Shown: in pieces, positions 20,351 through 32,229 of the stretch
Layout: each line of letters begins with the position of its first letter
Numbering within the stretch: the first letter of the stretch is position 1
Source of the DNA: Heliocidaris erythrogramma
Taxonomy: Eukaryota > Echinodermata > Echinoidea > Camarodonta > Echinometridae
Assembly: GCA_025617745.1 (NCBI GenBank)
Contig: CM046853.1
Location: forward strand, 18,577,036 to 18,641,035
Direction of reading: 5' to 3'
DNA length: 64,000 nt
Notes under the pieces: generated by a model
The model's database searches: none
What the model was told of the DNA's origin: nothing
Seen by the model: only the letters and a program-made list of their open reading frames with translations
Translations under genes and position numbers: made by a program

Positions 20351-21960
20351 AATTTTTTTTTTCTTTCAATGATCTTTATTAACGATTCCATGAAACACAA
20401 ATTATACAATCAACATATTCTCTTTGAATGTTTTAACAATATAAACAAATAAAATATTTGATCATCACTTATATAATTATCATGGAAAATATTCTTCCTC
20501 TGGATTGTAAAATCAAAACTAATAAATGAGCGTTTCTAATGCTGTAACTGAACTGAAATTATTCCATACATGATTATATAATAATTAAACATATTAGTGT
20601 GATGATATATATCCAAACAAAGTGAACAAATCATAATTTTACGGAATCTATTATTAAAAACAAAACAAAAACAAAAACAAAAACAAACGACAAGGACCCC
20701 CTCCCTACCCACACATGCCCCTACCTACCCCATTCCCTCCGGAACTACCACTGCGTGAACACCTTCATCCCTCCCACCCACACTTACTTCCCTAAAAACC
20801 AGACATTCACTTACACACACACCCACACACACACACACACACACAAACAGGTTTACATGGCTTTACTTCCGAGGACAACTATTGTTCCTCTATTGTTACT
20901 CGTCCTCGGACAGTCGACGGAATAAGGCATAAATTCATTGTTCGACGTTCGAGGACTATTGTCCGCCTTCCGAGGACCATTGTTGTCATGATTTTTTTTT
21001 TGTTCTCTGTCCGAAAATGTCCTCGGACATAATGCTAAACAAACGCACACACACACACCATCACCCACCCACCCACACACACGAACGCACACACACTGCT
21101 CGCATTCAGGAAGACTTCGCTGACACTGTGAACGGAGAAGAGCCGTCGCGTCTGTTCTGGTATCGTATTCTTAGTAAGAGGAAGAACCAAACACCCATAA
21201 AACGTAGGGGGCGGAGAGGATAAAACAAAGTTTACGTTGTATTCAGACATTCCCATTTCAGCGAATGCCATCCCGATTTATTTCTTTTAATGGCAATATG
21301 ATTTTCTTCCTGTGATTAATATTTTCTTAAGTTCTGCCAGCGACGGTGTTGTTGATTGTGACCTTGCCTTATATATCATAAACTTGGTTATGAAAATAAC
21401 TGTATTACACCATTTGATTCTGTGGCAAGTTCCTTCTATACCCACATGTATATCTTGCCAATCTGCATTTCTAAGTTCTTCTATCTTAAAATACTCAATC
21501 AAATCCTGCCATAAGGATTTAATTTTGGCGCAATTCCAAAATAAGTATGAATAAGTTTCTGAGCTTTGATTACAAAAGGAACATAAATTATCAACAACAA
21601 AACCAAATTTTAAAAGCTGCTCCTTAGTATAAACCGCCCCATGGAGTAATTTGTATTGAAATTCTCTAAGATCTCCTATGAGTGTTGAGATTCTAGGTCT
21701 TATAAAAATATCCCTCATACATTTTTCAGAGAAGTCAAATTTCTGGTGGCCATCTCTGATTTCTAAACAATATGAATTTTGTAGATTAGACACGAAGTGT
21801 GAGTAAATTTTCCTGGATTGCACCTCTTTTAAAGTAATAATTTGTCCAAAATTTTTAAAAAATATATTATAATCATTCATATCCACTTCGTACCAATTGC
21901 TTGAGATTCCATCATATTTGTTACTTTTCAAAATAGAATCACAAAGGCTCCAGATGTATG
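20351..21960 (-). pseudogene. 5'-truncated L1/Tx1-like LINE, minus strand
   Basis: The minus-strand frame at 21290-21930 reads through DLREFQYKLLHGAVYTKEQL, LCSFCNQSSETYSYLFWNC and IKSLWQDL, the C-terminal Cys/His region usual in L1/Tx1-type ORF2 proteins. The low-coordinate end is an AATAAA signal followed by an A tail (T run at 20351-20361 on the plus strand). CA-rich repeats and a short GAGGAC-repeat insertion lie between 20814 and 21085. It is 5'-truncated near 21960 at another CA tract. Confidence 0.78.
20814..21085. repeat. (CA)n tracts around a TCCGAGGAC foldback
   Basis: CA runs at 20814-20845 and 21043-21085 bracket a 170-bp stretch with direct and inverted copies of TTCCGAGGAC, CGAGGACTATTGT and GTCCTCGGAC. 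It may be a small insertion into a microsatellite. No coding content. Confidence 0.6.
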
Positions 21961-21983
21961 CAAAAATGCCGCACTGCACCAGA

Positions 21984-22036
21984 CACACACACACACACAC
22001 ACGCACCCACGCACACACGCACGCACGCACGCACAC
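21984..22036. repeat. (CA)n/(CACG)n simple repeat
   Basis: CA and GCAC runs at the 5' edge of the LINE fragment. Confidence 0.85.
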
Positions 22037-22685
22037 ATCTAGCTTTGAAAATGCTTAATCCTATTTTAAGTTGGCTTTGTAGTCTCTTTGACCCTCTAAG
22101 ATCTCGGAAGGTCCGATCGACACGATCTTTTGCACGGTCAAGTATGTAAAGAGTTTGTCCGCTGCAAAATCTTAGGACGAGAAACCGCTTTTTTCATTTA
22201 CAACTTTATTCTTTCCCCCCAATATTTATCCCTCCAATATTTATCCCTCCACAGGGATTTTCAGTCGCAACAAATTAACAAACATATTCAAGGTAAATCA
22301 CATTTATAATGTGAATATCTAATACAATAATAATTCAAAATAATTAAAAATACAAATGTTTCTTGAACTGTCGGGTTCACAGAAGACAAACATATTTTCA
22401 ATAGTGTATTCATGGAAAAATCCATGAGGAAAAAGTGAAACAATACAAACACATACATGTTTAATATTTTGAATATTGGGTATACAATTACTTATTTATG
22501 ACCACTGCTAGTTATTTGGAAAATACAGCACCAGTCGGCACCTCCAATCACCTGTTCGCAACATTCAGCTTAGAACCAACAAAAAATTAGTCCACCAACC
22601 ACATTGTTCCGGCCGAACAGCGCGAACATGCCCCAAAAGAACGCCAACCGGCACTATATATCTGAAATAGTCGACACCCACTGGC
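22037..22685 (+). other. Intron sequence, no gene seen
   Basis: Part of the long last intron. An ATTTATCCCTCCA duplication lies near 22225. No gene or terminal repeat was recognised. Confidence 0.35.
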
Positions 22686-23005
22686 GTAGACAGGGGGGCA
22701 CCGGGGCCATGGCCCCTCTATTCAGGCACTTAAAAAAAAGCGAGAGCGAAAAGTGAAAGAAAAAGGCCTAAATAGGCGCTACAAGCCGTTATCTGGCTCT
22801 CAAAATTTGCTAAAACGTCAAAGTTTTCGCGCTTCGCGCGCGAAGGGGGGGGGGGGGGGAAATAACTCTCCTCTTGAAGTGGGGGATGTCCTGTATTATC
22901 ACCCTCCAATATTTTGGGATAAAATAAATTAGAATTGTGATACATGAACTTAAAACTTATCCAAACTCATGATGTTTGATCGTGAAATACCATAACATTC
23001 TTTAA

Positions 23006-23937
23006 AGTAGAACACTGATGATTTTAAATATTGGCTTAATACTTATTATTGCATAGATGGCATAAATTAAACAAGGTTATCCAAATTTAAAGCTTGGAAA
23101 CATTTGAATTAATGATTATTATCAATTATAAAACGGTAAAATACAGCCCCCGATATAGCAGCTGAAAAGCTCCTTGAACGCTGCTGAGATGTGTGACGAC
23201 ACAAGAGGGGCGAGTCCTGTCTAAGCAGACGATGTCCCATAACATTATACACATTTTTCAGTGCCTGTTTTGTCATCTCCTCTTCACTTATTTCTCTTAC
23301 TTGACTAGCGTCAGTCTTAATGTTAGTCTGTTGCCTCACTCTTAACTTCGTGTATGGTATTATTTTGATGAAAAATGCAGCGTTAAAAAAATAAAGGAAT
23401 CAGTCACTTGTAAACAAAATAAGACGCCATTGTATTTTCAGCTGCTTGCACCGCGGCATGTTCGGCGTTTCAAGAGGGAACGAATACCATCCAGCTATTA
23501 TTCGCAGGGCTTTTCAATTTGAAAATGGGGTTTATTTCATTGATCATTGACCCTTCTCCTGTGTATTTACAATCAAACGGTTTTAGTTATCAGAATCAGT
23601 TCACTTTCCCTTTTAGAATGGTGTGAAATAAGGTCATGTTTAAATGTACCAAACTCTTTATAATTTGATAAATAATTGCATTGCAATTACGTTCATTCAT
23701 TATAGGACGTCGTCTGCTTAAGCAGGATCGATCCCTCGTATGACGACATCAAAACATCGCTATATTTCTGGCGAATCCTCGGATATTCCACATGCTGAGA
23801 AGAGCTTTTATTTATGTTGTTTTTATAATCATCATATACGCAGTTGACATAAAACTTATACGATTGCCATCTGTAAGCTTCCCAATTTCTAGTGATACAT
23901 TAATTGCCATATTTGTGATTTTCTTGAGTGTTCTACT
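23006..23937. mobile_element. T2/Kolobok-like element (AGTAGAACAC ends)
   Basis: The inverted ends AGTAGAACACT and AGTGTTCTACT are flanked by TTAA at 23002-23005 and 23938-23941. An inner inverted pair (GACGTCGTCTGCTTAAG near 23705 against GTCTAAGCAGACGATG near 23218) shows foldback structure. The related copy of repeat R near 56170 keeps the unoccupied site with a single TTAA, which confirms the boundaries. It is 932 bp; no transposase was recognised. Confidence 0.88.
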
Positions 23938-24442
23938 TTAATGATTAGAAGTAAGGAAATAAGAAATGCCATTATTTCAATGCGAAAATATCGAAGGAAA
24001 TTCGTTCGCTTGCATTGTTATTTCTCAATTAAGGGGTTCCGTCCATTGGCGTAGATCCGTGCATTCCTTCTTTTCATTAAAAACCATTTTGGATGGTCTA
24101 AAATGCAAGTTTCATAGACAGATGTTTGAAAAAACTTCCCTGATTGGGAGGGGGATACCCGCTCGGTCTCTTCGCTCAGTGGTGTATCTAGGGGCAAGGG
24201 GGGCACGTGCCCTGGGCAGCACTTGGAGGGGGCGCAAAAAACGCAAAGGAGAGAAAGAAAAGTAGGGGGAAATGAAGAAAAATCATAATCTTTACGGATA
24301 ACGCGCCCCCAAATCCGCAGGGTAATGCACTAGAAATGTAGTTTTTGAAGGTTTGAAATGCGAAAATTTTCCAAAGCTCGGTCGCTTTGCTGCCTCGCAT
24401 AATTATTTTCTTTCAGGATCTCGTAATTTCGCTCCCCCAGTA

Positions 24443-25327
24443 CCGTAATGGCACCAGTCGTGGCGCGCCCTTGTAATACAGCTTTATTCTGCAACGCCCT
24501 GTGTCAACTGCCCTAGTCTCACTGGAGCGAAATGAACGGATGCGATTGACTAGCAGATATTTTACCCCCCCCCCCAAAAAAAAAAAAAAAAAAAAAAAAA
24601 ACTATACGGAGTTTCGCTCGCTGCTGATCGTGCAAAAAATGATGGCAGGAAAAGTTTCCAAGAGAATTATCCACAGGGCTTTTTAATGTTCTGCTAATTG
24701 TTTTGTAAAACAAGATCTTCCTCTTTAGCAGACTGAAAAAAAAAAAAATATTATGTACCATATTTTCTGTTTTCGATGTAACAGAGCTTAAGTTCCATAG
24801 ATGTTGGCCAGACAATTGTTTTTGCATGAAAAATACTTATCTTTCTTCAAAGTTGGCTGTCTCGTCAAGAGGCTATATGCTCCAGTCTTGACGCGCCATT
24901 CCTACAACACACAAATCATGACGTAGAATCCCGACAAGCGCATTATACGAGTGCGCATGCACATTCCCCCAAGACAACGCGATAGCCAGATAGCTTCGTG
25001 CGTATGGTTTACGTAGCGTGCCATGTACTGAGAATATTTTTTTACAACAGAGTGATTTATCTTAGATTAATCCTTCCTTTGCAATATCATTTGCGCGAAG
25101 GGTGCGGCACCACTGGTACAAAGTGCGGCGACTATGGAGCAGAAGAAGCCCTGCAGAAGCGCCACAGTAGCGTTCGCGCCGTAGAAGCAAGATGCAATAT
25201 TTCGGGTGGATTTTATTCACAAGCATTTTCGGAATCGATTGGTGGGCGATTCCTCAACAACCGTGGTATTTTCTGAAAATTATGAATCTAAAACTGTCAA
25301 ATCCCTCCACGACTGGTTCCATTACGG
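24443..25327. mobile_element. TA-target DNA element (CCGTAATGG ends), non-autonomous
   Basis: The ends CCGTAATGGCACCAGTCG and (inverted) CCGTAATGGAACCAGTCG are flanked by TA at 24441-24442 and 25328-25329. The copies of repeat R at about 54013 and 55683 have the uninterrupted site with one TA. The element is 885 bp, contains a C-run/A-run tract (24567-24602) and has no recognised transposase. TA target use suggests the Tc1/mariner group. Confidence 0.82.
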
Positions 25328-25864
25328 TATATAGTTCTTAAATAGCTTAAAGGGTTCAAAATTTTTGAAAAAACAAAGATGTAATTACTTTGCTCGCTAT
25401 ATTATGTAATTTCATATGACTCCTGTGAAATACGCTCCCAATATAGGATAAAGTGTATAAAACAGCATTGCAAAGGTTCAACTTTTGAAAGAAATCTCAA
25501 CTTCAGGTAGCCTTGTTGAATTTCTCGACTCTTTCTTAAGCCTATATTGTTTTCGTTAGTTCTACTCCCGATTGTAGAAGTGAGTGAATAGAAAACACGT
25601 TTATCAATATAAAAAACTCGAGCTTCTCTACCGCTCAACTGCGGTGGACAAATTTCCTGGGTAAAATGCACAAGAAAATGCCTTTTTTAGGGTTAAAAAT
25701 TTACGGCTCGGTCGCTTTGCTCCCTCGCTTCTACGATAACGTAGATAAGTTTGGGCACTTGGGGTGGGAGGCGCCTAACTTTATTGTTTGCCCCGGGCGC
25801 CATAATCCCTAGATATGCCACTGGCTTCGCTTCCTCGCATGTGAAATGTTGCATCCAAATAATT

Positions 25865-26620
25865 GAAAATGTCGAACTATAACTTTCCGCCTAAAAAAAT
25901 TGTTTGCTACAAGCCGTTATCTTTCTCTCAAATTTGCAAAAACGTCAGTGCGGGAAGGGGGAAACTGCCACCTCCCTGCACCCATCCCTGTTACATACAG
26001 TGCAGTATTGCGTCCAAACGAACTGATAAGCAGCCAGGGCGTCGAACTAAAATTCCGCCTTTAAAAAAGTGCTAAAACATCAGAGCTTACGCGCTTCGCG
26101 CGGGAAGGGGGAAACCTCCCCCTCCCTGCACCCACCTCTGCTACATACAGTGCACTTTAACGTCAAAATAACTTAAAAGCAGTCAGAGCGTAGAACTATA
26201 ACTTTCCGCCTAAAAAATCGTTTGCTACGAGCCGTTATCTTCCTCTAAACTTTGCTAAAACGTCAGAGCTTTTGCGCTTCGCGCTGGAAGGGGAAACTTC
26301 CTCTACCCTTGTTATATACATACAGTGCAGTATTGCGTCCAAAATAACTGAAAAGCAGCCAGGGCGGTGAACTAACATTCCGCCGAAAAAAAAAAAGATG
26401 CTAAAATGTCAGGAAACTCCCCCATCCTGCACCTACCCATGTTACATACAGTGCAGTATTGCGTCCAAATAACTGAAAAGCAGCCAGGGCGTCGAACTAA
26501 CTTTCCGCCTTAAAAAAAGTGCCACGAGCCGTCTTTCTCTCAAATTTGCTGTAAAACGTAAGAGCTTTTGCGCTTTGCGCGGAAGGGAGGAAACTTCCCC
26601 TCCCTGCATGCACCCCTGGG
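25865..26620. repeat. Tandem array 3, about 150-bp unit, five copies
   Basis: Each unit contains GTCGAACTAxxxTTTCCGCCT, GCTACAAGCCGTTATCTTTC, an AAAACGTCAGAGCTT block with GCGCTTCGCGC, and ACATACAGTGCAGTATTGCG. Units start near 25871, 26041, 26190, 26366 and 26490, so the spacing is uneven. A single related unit lies at 22770-22845. No coding content. Confidence 0.75.
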
Positions 26621-27095
26621 GAGCACGCTTTGCGTGCTCATCACCAATTTCGCGCTCTTCGCGTGCCCCACAACCGCCCCCTAAAATGAAATCCAGTCTA
26701 TGCGATTGGATCCTTCACGTCTGGCCTCCCTTATTAAAAAATCCTGGCTACGGCTGTGTCGACACCTTGCATCGTCATGTAAACAAATTCCTGAATTGAA
26801 ACCATTTTCTTGCAAATTTAACATTTCTGCAATTCGAATCTGCAATGTACTTTTCATCTTTGAAATAAGTTATAAGCGAAACTTTAATATTATCAAAATC
26901 GGGTAGTTGTTTCTTTATTTTGCAAGTACACTGTTGGTCATAAAGGTGGAATATTTTTTTTCACCAAATTTTCACAGCGTAATTATTACAACATGATTTG
27001 AATATGGCATTTATGGTGCATGATAACCACTTTACTTTATTATTCTGCCTTTTACACACGTTTGACAGTGATATTTTACAAGTTTATGTCCTACA

Positions 27096-27302
27096 ATCTT
27101 AGAAATATTGGGCAAAATTTTACCCAAATTTTACCCAACATGAGGGTCCTTATGAGTCCGACCAACTTTTGGGTAAACTTTACCAATTTCATTCTTATTT
27201 TTGACCAATGTTGGGTAAATGCATGTAAAAGTTGAGCAAGATTTAACCAACCTATGCCCAATCTTCATTTACCCAGTGGCATTTACCCAACATTTCTAAG
27301 AG
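27096..27302. mobile_element. Small MITE inside the Tc1-like transposon
   Basis: Inverted ends CTTAGAAATATTGGG and CCCAACATTTCTAAG enclose about 170 bp rich in TTTACCCAA phrases in both directions. It lies between the transposase stop and the left end of the Tc1-like element. The exact target duplication is unclear. Confidence 0.6.
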
Positions 27303-27477
27303 TGTAAGCGATGGATGTTATGAGCATAGAACAACAATGACGACAATATACAGTAAATTAAAGGATCATGAGATACAGTATTTATTTTCAATCTCTCTCA
27401 GTTTTCCAGATGACTTCTTTTTTGTGATTTCATGGACAAATTTGCATCAAACTTGAGTCATTGTTCTTACTCAGTCA

Positions 27478-28563
27478 CTAGTATCGGGTATGTCCACCCC
27501 TGGCACGAACCAGCGCATGCAGACGTCGTGGCATGCTGTCCACTAGCTTGTTGATGACGTCAACAGGCATAGCGTCCCATTCTTCCCTCAGAGCATCTGC
27601 CAACTCCTGCAGATTTTGAGGAATGACCTCTCTGTCGTTGATGGCTCGGCCTAGGGCATCCCATGCATGCTCTGTGGGATTCATATCCGGCGAACAAGCT
27701 GGCCATGGCAACTGTACGACGCCCTCTGCCTCCAGGAATTCCCTTACTGCAGCGGCCCTGTTCGGTCTAGCGTTGTCATCCTGCAGTCGGAAATTGTGCC
27801 CATACACTCGTCTTGCATATGGAAGACAGTGGAACTCCAAGATATCCCTGTAGGCGGCGGCGTTGACGTTTCCGTCCGGAACCACCAGTGGCGTTTTCCC
27901 TCCATAATGGGTGCCGGCCCATATCATCACTGAGCCGCCTCCGCCTTGAGTCGTCTCGTGGATACATTCATCGCGAAGGTTTTCCCCGGCTAATCGACGA
28001 ACTCGTTGTCTCCCATCCTTTCGGTCAAGGATGAACCGGCTCTCGTCCGTGAAGACCACATGTTGCCAATGTCCTGGATGAAGCCTTCTGTGCTCCCTAG
28101 CCCAAAGAAGACGAGCTACTCTGTGGCGAACAGACAGGCGTGGACATTTGGTCAACCGTCGTGCTCGGTAACCATGTTGGAGCAATCTGCGATTAACGGT
28201 TGACCGGGAAACGTTGATCCCATGATATCTCCTCCACAAGCGACGCAGACGGCTCGTGGGCAATTTCCGGTTTCTGCGGCTGAAATTCAACAGTTGGCGA
28301 TCATCTCTTCTTGTGGTCAATCTGGGACGTCCTGGAGATTTCCGTGGCCGCACATTCCCCGCCTCACGTTGACGTTTCAGGATCTTAGAGACTGCACTCT
28401 GTGATATCCCTAGGACTTCTGCGATATCAGTCTGCTTGTAGCCCTCCTGTCGCAGTGCTAACACTCTCTCGCGTGTTGCTGTTGCCGTTGGACCAGGCAT
28501 AGTCCAGGGAACGTCTCTACCGATTTTTATTTCAAACGGTACAAGGAACTCTAAAAAATGCAA
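27478..28563 (-). CDS. Tc1-like transposase (DD34E), full length
   Basis: The 361-residue minus-strand frame has no stop. Residues 31-66 form a helix-turn-helix (DIAEVLGISQSAVSKILKR), followed by a GRPR motif at 78-81 and a second DNA-binding half to about 150. Catalytic residues are Asp173 (VVFTDES), Asp263 (QDDNARP) and Glu298 (SPDMNPTEH), with 34 residues between the last two. Met22 (MPGPTATATRERV) is a more natural start than Met1, giving about 340 residues, the usual family length. It cuts and pastes DNA at TA sites by binding the element ends. The gene belongs to the transposon, not to the host. Confidence 0.93.
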   Translation of the reverse strand: MHFLEFLVPFEIKIGRDVPWTMPGPTATATRERVLALRQEGYKQTDIAEVLGISQSAVSKILKRQREAGNVRPRKSPGRPRLTTRRDDRQLLNFSRRNRKLPTSRLRRLWRRYHGINVSRSTVNRRLLQHGYRARRLTKCPRLSVRHRVARLLWAREHRRLHPGHWQHVVFTDESRFILDRKDGRQRVRRLAGENLRDECIHETTQGGGGSVMIWAGTHYGGKTPLVVPDGNVNAAAYRDILEFHCLPYARRVYGHNFRLQDDNARPNRAAAVREFLEAEGVVQLPWPACSPDMNPTEHAWDALGRAINDREVIPQNLQELADALREEWDAMPVDVINKLVDSMPRRLHALVRARGGHTRY

Positions 28564-29775
28564 CCTTCTTATACACAGTGCTAAATCAGGGAAACGGACA
28601 GAATATCATATGCATAGGCTTTTATAGTCTACAACAAAAGAATTTATTACGTAATCCAAATTTTTCATGTTATAATGTCACCTGTGTAATGGGGAAACAT
28701 TATGTAATCACTCAATTACCATTTTGTATACGCGTAGCCTTTCAAATACCAACAAAACTGTCGATTTTTATTCAAAAATATTTTATTCCACCTTTATGAC
28801 CAACAGTGTATAATACCATCTGTCGCTACAATAAAAGTATACAGTTCAGTGCATAATTACTTGAATCTCTTAAAACAAATAATTTATTTTGTAGTGAGAA
28901 TATCATTCTATTTCCGGTTCCAGTGTATATCCAGTGTTCCAACTTATCCCAAATATTTTTAACATGTGTAAATTCACTCTGTTCATTACAAAATGTACAT
29001 TCTTTTCTTTCGGACTAAATCCATTTAAACAGTAAATCATTCGTATATAATATTCGTATATAATATATCTTAAACTGGAACCATCGTGAGCCCACAACCA
29101 TCGTACAATTAAATGCGATAGAACAATGTTTCCCAACTTTTGTCATTCAAGTCAAAAATACATTTCCATTTAAGAAAGCTTTTGCATTCTACTTTCAATT
29201 TACTGCAATAAATCATATATACCTACCTATTATGCTAGTAGTCTTGACTACGCGACCCCTTCGAGAACTTAACACAAATGAGTCACAATATTGTGCGCAC
29301 CCCCCGTAATTCTATTGTTCCCCTTCGCCACTCACGCGCGGCAACACGCAACGGCCATCTTCCTATTTCTTGCTCGCCCCCGACGAGTTAGGATGTCGAG
29401 TCACGGCGCTCCTGAAATCAGGCCTTTTTGTATCTTTTCAGCGCGCTTTTTCGCATCTTAAAAGCACTTTTCGGTACTTATATTCGTCTAGATTATAGTA
29501 CTCTTGTGTTTTATTAGTCACTCTTGCCGATTGCAAGGGATTTTTGATTCCTTTCTTGGCAATTATTTTTCACTTTCACGGTCAGCCCCAAGTAGATATA
29601 TCTGTGTGTTTGCGGGTGTTTCCGTTTGTCACCGAGCCTTTGGGTTCGGTGTTTGTTGTTTCGGTTTTTCGGTGAAAATTTTTTGTGCGTATCTCCAAAA
29701 TTGTATTATTATTACCTGCACTCAGTTAAAGTATTTCATATTTTGGTATACTTTATTGTCTGTTTTATAAGTGTT

Positions 29776-31757
29776 ATGAGTTCGGAAGAAGAAGCAGCTA
29801 GGTCGCGGAGACCTGCTTCTTCCGAAGAGTCGTCTAGCAAGACGACTCGGCCCCCCAGAACTCTCCCGAGTACTTCTGTACATGGGGGAGGGAGGAGGGC
29901 TGCAGGTAAGTTGCCCAGTGGTGTTTCCCTGCAGAGTTTGCCAGTCTCGGAGCTTGCGGCTTCGGGGCGGGTGGCGTTAGTTGAACTTGGGACGTCAACT
30001 CCGATGCCCGTGGCTTCGGGGTGGGTGGCGTCAGGTTCTAGTGGTTTGGATATCACGAATCCAATCCCCCGGTCGTTAAGACCAGAAGGGGGGACGTCTG
30101 TTTCCCGCATGGTAGCGATGACTCGCTTAAATCCGTTAGGGGAGACGCGTGCCACTACTGCAGGGCAGCTCACGGGCTCAGCCCATGTTGGTCTGGGTTC
30201 TCAAACCCTATCCCCCGGCAGATGCCAAGTGGGGAAACGAGTACTGCCCGGGCTGTCTATATTGCCAGCTGATGGGGAGGCTCGAGCTAACAATTATGGG
30301 CGCTCTACGGAGCAACAGGTGCTATCACCTGAGTGCGCGACTACTAGTGCTCTCCTATTGCCGCTCTCTAGTGGTTCAATAGCGAGTTCACATGCCTTTA
30401 GTAGTCGGTGGGCAAATACCGGGTCATCTCGGTCCGCCCTCGCACTGGGTGCCTTCAGCACCCGGCCCATGGCTGTTGCATCTTCTTGCTCAGCCAGTAT
30501 GGGTAATTTGTGCGAGACTTTGGGTTCATACCCTCAGCGCACTTCTCCCGTTGAGGGAGGTGAGCGTCCCTCCACGGAGGGTTCGGTTCGTGTTTCCGAA
30601 GCGGCTTCGGGGATCCGAACGAAACCGAATAAGCGCTCTAAAAAGCGGGTTTCGGCTACGACTTTTGTTGAGCCAGCCAAAAAGAAGTCTAAGAAAGGGG
30701 CTAAAAGGGGCAAGGCTTTGCCTGCCTCTTGCCCGTCTGGCCTGACTAATCCGTCTAGATCCTCTCATGCTGACGTTTGCTCAGAGTCAGGGTTGGTCCC
30801 TTGTACCGGGCACCGCAACCCCTGCTTCTGTCCCTATTCTAGGGTCTGACATTGAGACTAATCAGCCTTTTATGGTTGATTCTTCATTGTCTGAGACGGG
30901 ATCGCATGCGCCTCCTATTCCCGCGGCTCCCCCCGGGCGAGGAGACTTATGGTGGTCGATGGGAGGGTCCGCCTGTTTCGTCCTTTGTTGGCGGTCCTTT
31001 GTCCCAATCAATTCAGGCGGAACCAGATTTAGAGGCGGCCTCTCAAGCTTCGGTTTCCGAATCGTTTGGTCAGGCAGAGCCTCAATCGCTCGCCCTTTGT
31101 GGGGTAGAAGCGATTGCTTTGTTGTCCAAATATCTCCCTGAATTTCAGTCAGCCCGCGCGCAGGGTTCGACTTCGCGTTGGTTCAGGCAGCAAGATTCCT
31201 CCGAGGGTATTTCTCTTGCGGAGGATTTCAAGCTGGAGTATGACCGCATTGAAGCAGCGCTTCTAGTTAAGCGCCCTGTTGCGGTTAAGGGTAAGGCCTT
31301 TGCCTTTGTTTCCCAAGATCAAGACAGCTTTTTCAAAGCTAAGTCTCTCTCTCCGGAGATTTTAGCGGTGGGTCGTCGCTTGCGGGCGATCAATCCGCTA
31401 ACCTCTGTCGCTTTTAAGTCTGAGGATAAGCGTTGGAGTAGTGTTGAAAGCCAGGTCAGAGCAGGTATGCGTTTGGCTGCTTTTCAAGGTTTTCTCTCCG
31501 ACCTCAGGTCTAGGGCGGAGGAGTTAAATGTTACTGATGGTGACAAGCTGGTTATCGATGACCTGCTGCATACTCTTTTTAGTTTGCAGTGGTCACAGCT
31601 TTCCACTGCAGCTGCCTCGGTCACGTACCGTCGCAGAGTCTTGGCTCTTACGGCCCTTGGTGTTAAGGAGTCGGACATTGCACAGCTTCTCCGGGATGTT
31701 CCGTCTCGGGGTCCTTCGCTTTTTGGTGGTCAATTCGCTACGGTTTTTCAAAGATAG
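29776..31757 (+). mobile_element. DIRS-like element: gag-like region
   Basis: Region between the left terminal repeat and the reverse transcriptase. It encodes Ser/Arg/Gly-rich, low-complexity protein in its first part and a more ordered helical part from about 31150 on. Its position matches the gag of DIRS elements; I see no zinc knuckle. Confidence 0.55.
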
Positions 31758-32229
31758 ATTGATGCGCGAAAGCAGGTCTCTGGCATGACTACGCAGTTTC
31801 GCACTCACTCTAAGCCGACGCGGGCCCCTGTCCGTCGGAGGCCTGCTGGTCCCGCTTCGGGTCAACACAGTCGTGTTTCTGGGGTCCCGCCTACTGAGTC
31901 TCAGCCAGCTCCTTCTCGCGGGAGAGGAGGACGTGGCAGAGGCTCTTCGAGAGGTTCTCGTGGTAAGGCGACGGCTTCGCATAAGGCCAAGCCTAGGCTT
32001 TGATGGTCTTCCCCGAGCGCTTGTTCTTTCAGACATGGTAGGTGGCCGACTTCGTTCCTTTCTCCCTGTTTGGGAGGCCATCTCCGGGGACGCATTTGTG
32101 CTCTCCGTCGTGCGAGACGGATTCTTCATAGATCTATCCGCTTCGCTCCCCGGAGGGGCTATAAGAACTCGTTCACCTCCCATGTCTGCCCTGGCTTGAT
32201 CTCACGCTTCAAAGGAGATCGAGTCTCTG

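Larger units (their letters stand above)
22686..25830 (-). repeat. Dispersed repeat R, inverted copy, with two nested insertions
   Basis: Outside the two insertions, this region is the reverse complement of repeat R at 53640-54660, including CAAGATCAAACAT, GGGGGCGCAAAAAACGC and GAGCTTTGGAAAA-type blocks. One insertion is a TTAA element at 23006-23937; the other is a TA element at 24443-25327. Both can be removed exactly by comparison with the copies at 54 and 56 kb. The start at 22686 (ACTGGCGTAGACAGGGGGGC) is shared in style with other repeats here. Confidence 0.75.
26929..28808 (-). mobile_element. Tc1-like transposon with uninterrupted transposase
   Basis: The inverted ends CACTGTTGGTCATAAAGGTG are exact at both borders and flanked by TA at 26927-26928 and 28809-28810. 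The element is 1880 bp. A small foldback (about 27096-27302, ends CTTAGAAAT) sits in its 3' non-coding part, so the original was about 1670 bp, normal for Tc1-like elements. The transposase runs unbroken on the minus strand (27478-28563). It is a candidate for a recently active element. Confidence 0.92.

Noticed and set aside
27623-28404. Plus-strand frames opposite the Tc1-like transposase
   Set aside because: They are antisense shadows of an intact transposase with all catalytic motifs.
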